Positions 61,601-64,000 of a stretch of DNA of 64,000 bases are shown here, one piece after another. A model generated the notes under the pieces. It was not told the origin of the DNA. It searched no databases and saw only the letters and a list, made by a program, of their open reading frames with translations. Every line of letters begins with the position of its first letter. The stretch's first letter is position 1. The stretch is from Euonymus europaeus (Eukaryota; Streptophyta; Magnoliopsida; Celastrales; Celastraceae). Made by a program: the position numbers and the translations under genes. The stretch lies in the NCBI GenBank assembly GCA_963580455.1, contig OY756958.1, positions 8,444,501 to 8,508,500 on the forward strand, in the 5' to 3' direction.

Positions 61601-64000
61601 ACGGTTTTGTCCATTTGTCCTAGAAAATTGGGGTTTTGGCATCGAAATAATCTAAGAAGCTTATACTCGTAAAATTTGACGTAGAAGAACAATAAAAAAT
61701 GTACAACGAGCAACTTTGATGGTCTGGAATTGCTCAACTCACTATGAAGTAGCTTTTAATGGTTTTGCCCATTTTTTATTGATAGTTTGGGTTTTGACAT
61801 CAAACTAATCCAGCAAGCATATGCTCGTAAAATTTGACATCGAAGAAGAGCAACTTTGATAGTCCGAACTTGCACAACTCTCTCTATGGAAAAGCTTTTA
61901 ATGTTTTTGTGCATTTGTCATAGAAAGTTGGGATTTTGGCATCGAAATAATCTAGGATGCTTATAGTCGTAAAATTTGACATAGAAGAACAATAAAAAGT
62001 GTACACCGAGCAACGTTTATGGTCCGAAGTTGCTCAAATCTCTCTATGGAGTAGCTTTAAACGGTTTTGTTTATTTGTCATAGAAAGTTGTGGTTTTCGA
62101 ATCGAAATAATCTAGGAAGCTTATACTCGTAAAATTTGACAAAGAAGAACAATAAAAAGTGTACACCGGGCAACTTTGATAGTCCGAAGTTGCTCAACTC
62201 ACTTTATGGAGGAGCTTTAAACGGTTTTGTCCATTTGTCATAGAAAGTTGGGGTTTTGGAATCGAAATAATCTAGGAAGCTTATGCCCGTAAAATTTGAC
62301 ATAGAAGAACAATAAAAAGTGTACACCGACAAACTTTGATAGTCCGAAGTTTCACAACTCTCTCTATGGAGGAGCTTTTAACGTTTTTTTCCATTTGTCA
62401 TAGAAAGTTGGGGTTTTGGCATCGAAATAATCTAGGATGCTTATAGTCATAAAATTTGACATAGAAGAACAATAAAAAGTGTACACAGAGCAACTTTGAT
62501 AGTCCGAAGTTGCACAACTCTCTCTATGGAGGAGCTTTTAACGTTTTTGTCCATTTGTCATAGAAAGTTTGGGTTTTGGCATCGAAATAATCTAGGATGC
62601 TTATAGTCATAAAATTTGACATAGAAGAACAATAAAAAGTGTACACCGAGCAACTTTTATGGTCCGAAGTTTTCAACCCTCTCTATGGAGTAGCTTTTAG
62701 CGGTTTTGTCGATTTGTCATTGATAGTTGGTGTTTTGGCATCGAAATAATCAAGGAAGCTTATACTCGTAAAATTTGACATAGAAGAACAACAAAAAGTG
62801 TACACCGAGCAACATCGATAGTCCGAAGTTGCTCAACTCACTCTATGGAGGAGCTTTAAACGGTTTTGTCCTTTTGTCATAGAAAGTTGGGTTTTTGGCA
62901 TCGAAATAATCTAGGAAGCTTATACTCGTAAAATTTGACATAGAATAACAATAAAAAGTGTACACCGAGCAACTTTAATTGTCCGATGTAGCACAACTCA
63001 CTCTATGGAGGAGCTTTAAACGGTTTTATCCATTTGTCATAGAAAGTTGGGGTTTTGGAATCGAACTAATCTTGGAAGCTTATACACGTAAAATTTGACA
63101 TAGAAGAACAATAAAAAGTGTACACCGAGCAACTTTGATAGTCCGAAGTTGCACAACTCACTCTATGGAGGAGCTTTTAATGTTTTTGTCCATTTGTCAT
63201 AGAAAGTTGGGTTTTGGCATCGAAATAATCTATGATGCTTATAGTCGTAAAATTTGACATAGAAGAACAATAAAAAGTGTACACCGAGCAACTTTTATGG
63301 TCCGAAGTTGCTCAACTCTCTCTATGGAGGAGCTTTTAACGTTTTTGTCCATTTGTCTTGTAAAGTTTGTGTTTTCACATCGAAATAATCTAGGAAGCTT
63401 ATACTCGTAAAATTTAACATAGAAGAACAACAAAAAGTGTACACCGAGCAACTTTGATAGTCCGAAGTTGATCAACTCACTCTATGGAGGAGCTTTAAAC
63501 GGTTTTGTCCTTTTGTCATAGAAAGTTGGGTTTTTGGCGTCGAAATAATCTAGGAAGCTTATACTCGTAAAATTTAACATAGAAGAACAACAAAAAGTGT
63601 ACACCGAGCAACTTTGATAGTCCGAAGTTGATCAACTCACTCTATGGAGGAGCTTTAAACGGTTTTGTCCATTTGTCATAGAAAGTTGGGGTTTTGGCAT
63701 TGAAATAATCGAGGATGCTTATAGTCATAAAATTTGACATAAAAGAACAATAAAATGTGTACACAGAGCAACTTTGATAGTCCGAAGTTGCACAACTCTC
63801 TCTATGGAGGAGCTTTAAACGGTTTCGTCCATTTGTCCTACAAAGTTGGGGTTTTGGCATCGAAATAATCTAGGATGCTTATACTCCTAAAATTTGATGT
63901 AGAAGAACAATAAAAAGTGTTCAACGAGCAACTTCGATAGTCCGAAGTTGCACAACTCTCTCTATGAAGGAGCTTTAAACGGTTTCGTCCATTTGTCCTA
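55600..64000 (+). repeat. Satellite, distal right arm with displaced copies of earlier blocks
   Basis: About 57160-57960 resembles 40320-41130; about 58441-59500 resembles 41941-42997; about 62640-63480 resembles 41530-42357. A monomer near 61841 lacks about 20 bases between the GAAGAA and GAGCAACTTTG blocks. Two tandem 143-bp monomers lie near 57955 and 58098. Confidence 0.8.

Larger units (their letters stand above)
37982..64000 (+). repeat. Satellite array, right arm (about 160-bp monomer)
   Basis: Continuation of the same satellite in the same orientation and phase, so the retrotransposon split one array. About 163 monomers; the window ends inside the array. Monomer types differ from the far left arm: here many carry TGTTCAACGAGCAACTTCG or ATAGTCATAAAATTTG. 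No gene, no second mobile element and no other interruption is seen. Confidence 0.97.

Noticed and set aside
1..64000. CENP-B box inside the satellite
   Set aside because: AAACGG occurs in the monomer but the remainder of the 17-bp CENP-B box pattern is not present.

Overview
The window looks like plant nuclear heterochromatin, probably pericentromeric or centromeric. It consists of one long array of a satellite with a monomer of about 160 bp, all in the same head-to-tail orientation, interrupted once by a single LTR retrotransposon. The retrotransposon carries the tRNA-Asp primer site and the pol sequence signatures of the plant Ty3/gypsy Athila lineage, which is the main reason to call the host a plant. 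The species cannot be named from the sequence alone. There are no host genes, tRNAs, rRNAs or CRISPR arrays.

Layout: 1-27319 is satellite. 27320-37981 is a complete 10,662-bp retrotransposon on the + strand, flanked by a 5-bp target-site duplication (CTTAT). 37982-64000 is the same satellite again in the same orientation. Together the satellite parts hold roughly 330 monomers (estimated from length divided by period). Most monomers contain a HindIII site (AAGCTT). A second monomer class of 143 bp arises from a 17-bp internal deletion. The array has several layers of higher-order repeats (HORs): a 2,720-bp (17-monomer) tandem duplication with only 6 differences counted; nested 2,366/2,064-bp units that make a 4,430-bp repeat; triplicated 6-monomer units of about 959 bp; a 1,918-bp (12-monomer) unit in three copies; and a 1.6-1.7 kb unit in three copies. 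The many short open frames on the minus strand here are by-products of the repeat, not genes.

The retrotransposon has LTRs of 1,164 and 1,165 bp that differ by 9 substitutions and one T-tract indel, so it is young. It has a tRNA-Asp primer binding site, then gag and pol in one continuous reading frame, then a spacer with a second polypurine-tract-like block, an extra ORF of 398 codons in the env position, a 3' spacer, the polypurine tract and the 3' LTR. The gag part is broken by three in-frame stops, each one C-to-T change from a sense codon. The 1,408-codon pol frame (protease, reverse transcriptase, RNase H, integrase) and the extra ORF are open. This copy is therefore probably not autonomous, though its RNA could be a template for proteins supplied by relatives.

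The most useful structural observations are: the satellite monomer carries a strong dyad around its most conserved core; two sibling segments in the right array preserve the unoccupied insertion site of the retrotransposon; and the largest HOR duplication is less diverged than the two LTRs, which suggests the array kept rearranging after insertion. I found no convincing undescribed enzymatic or defence system.
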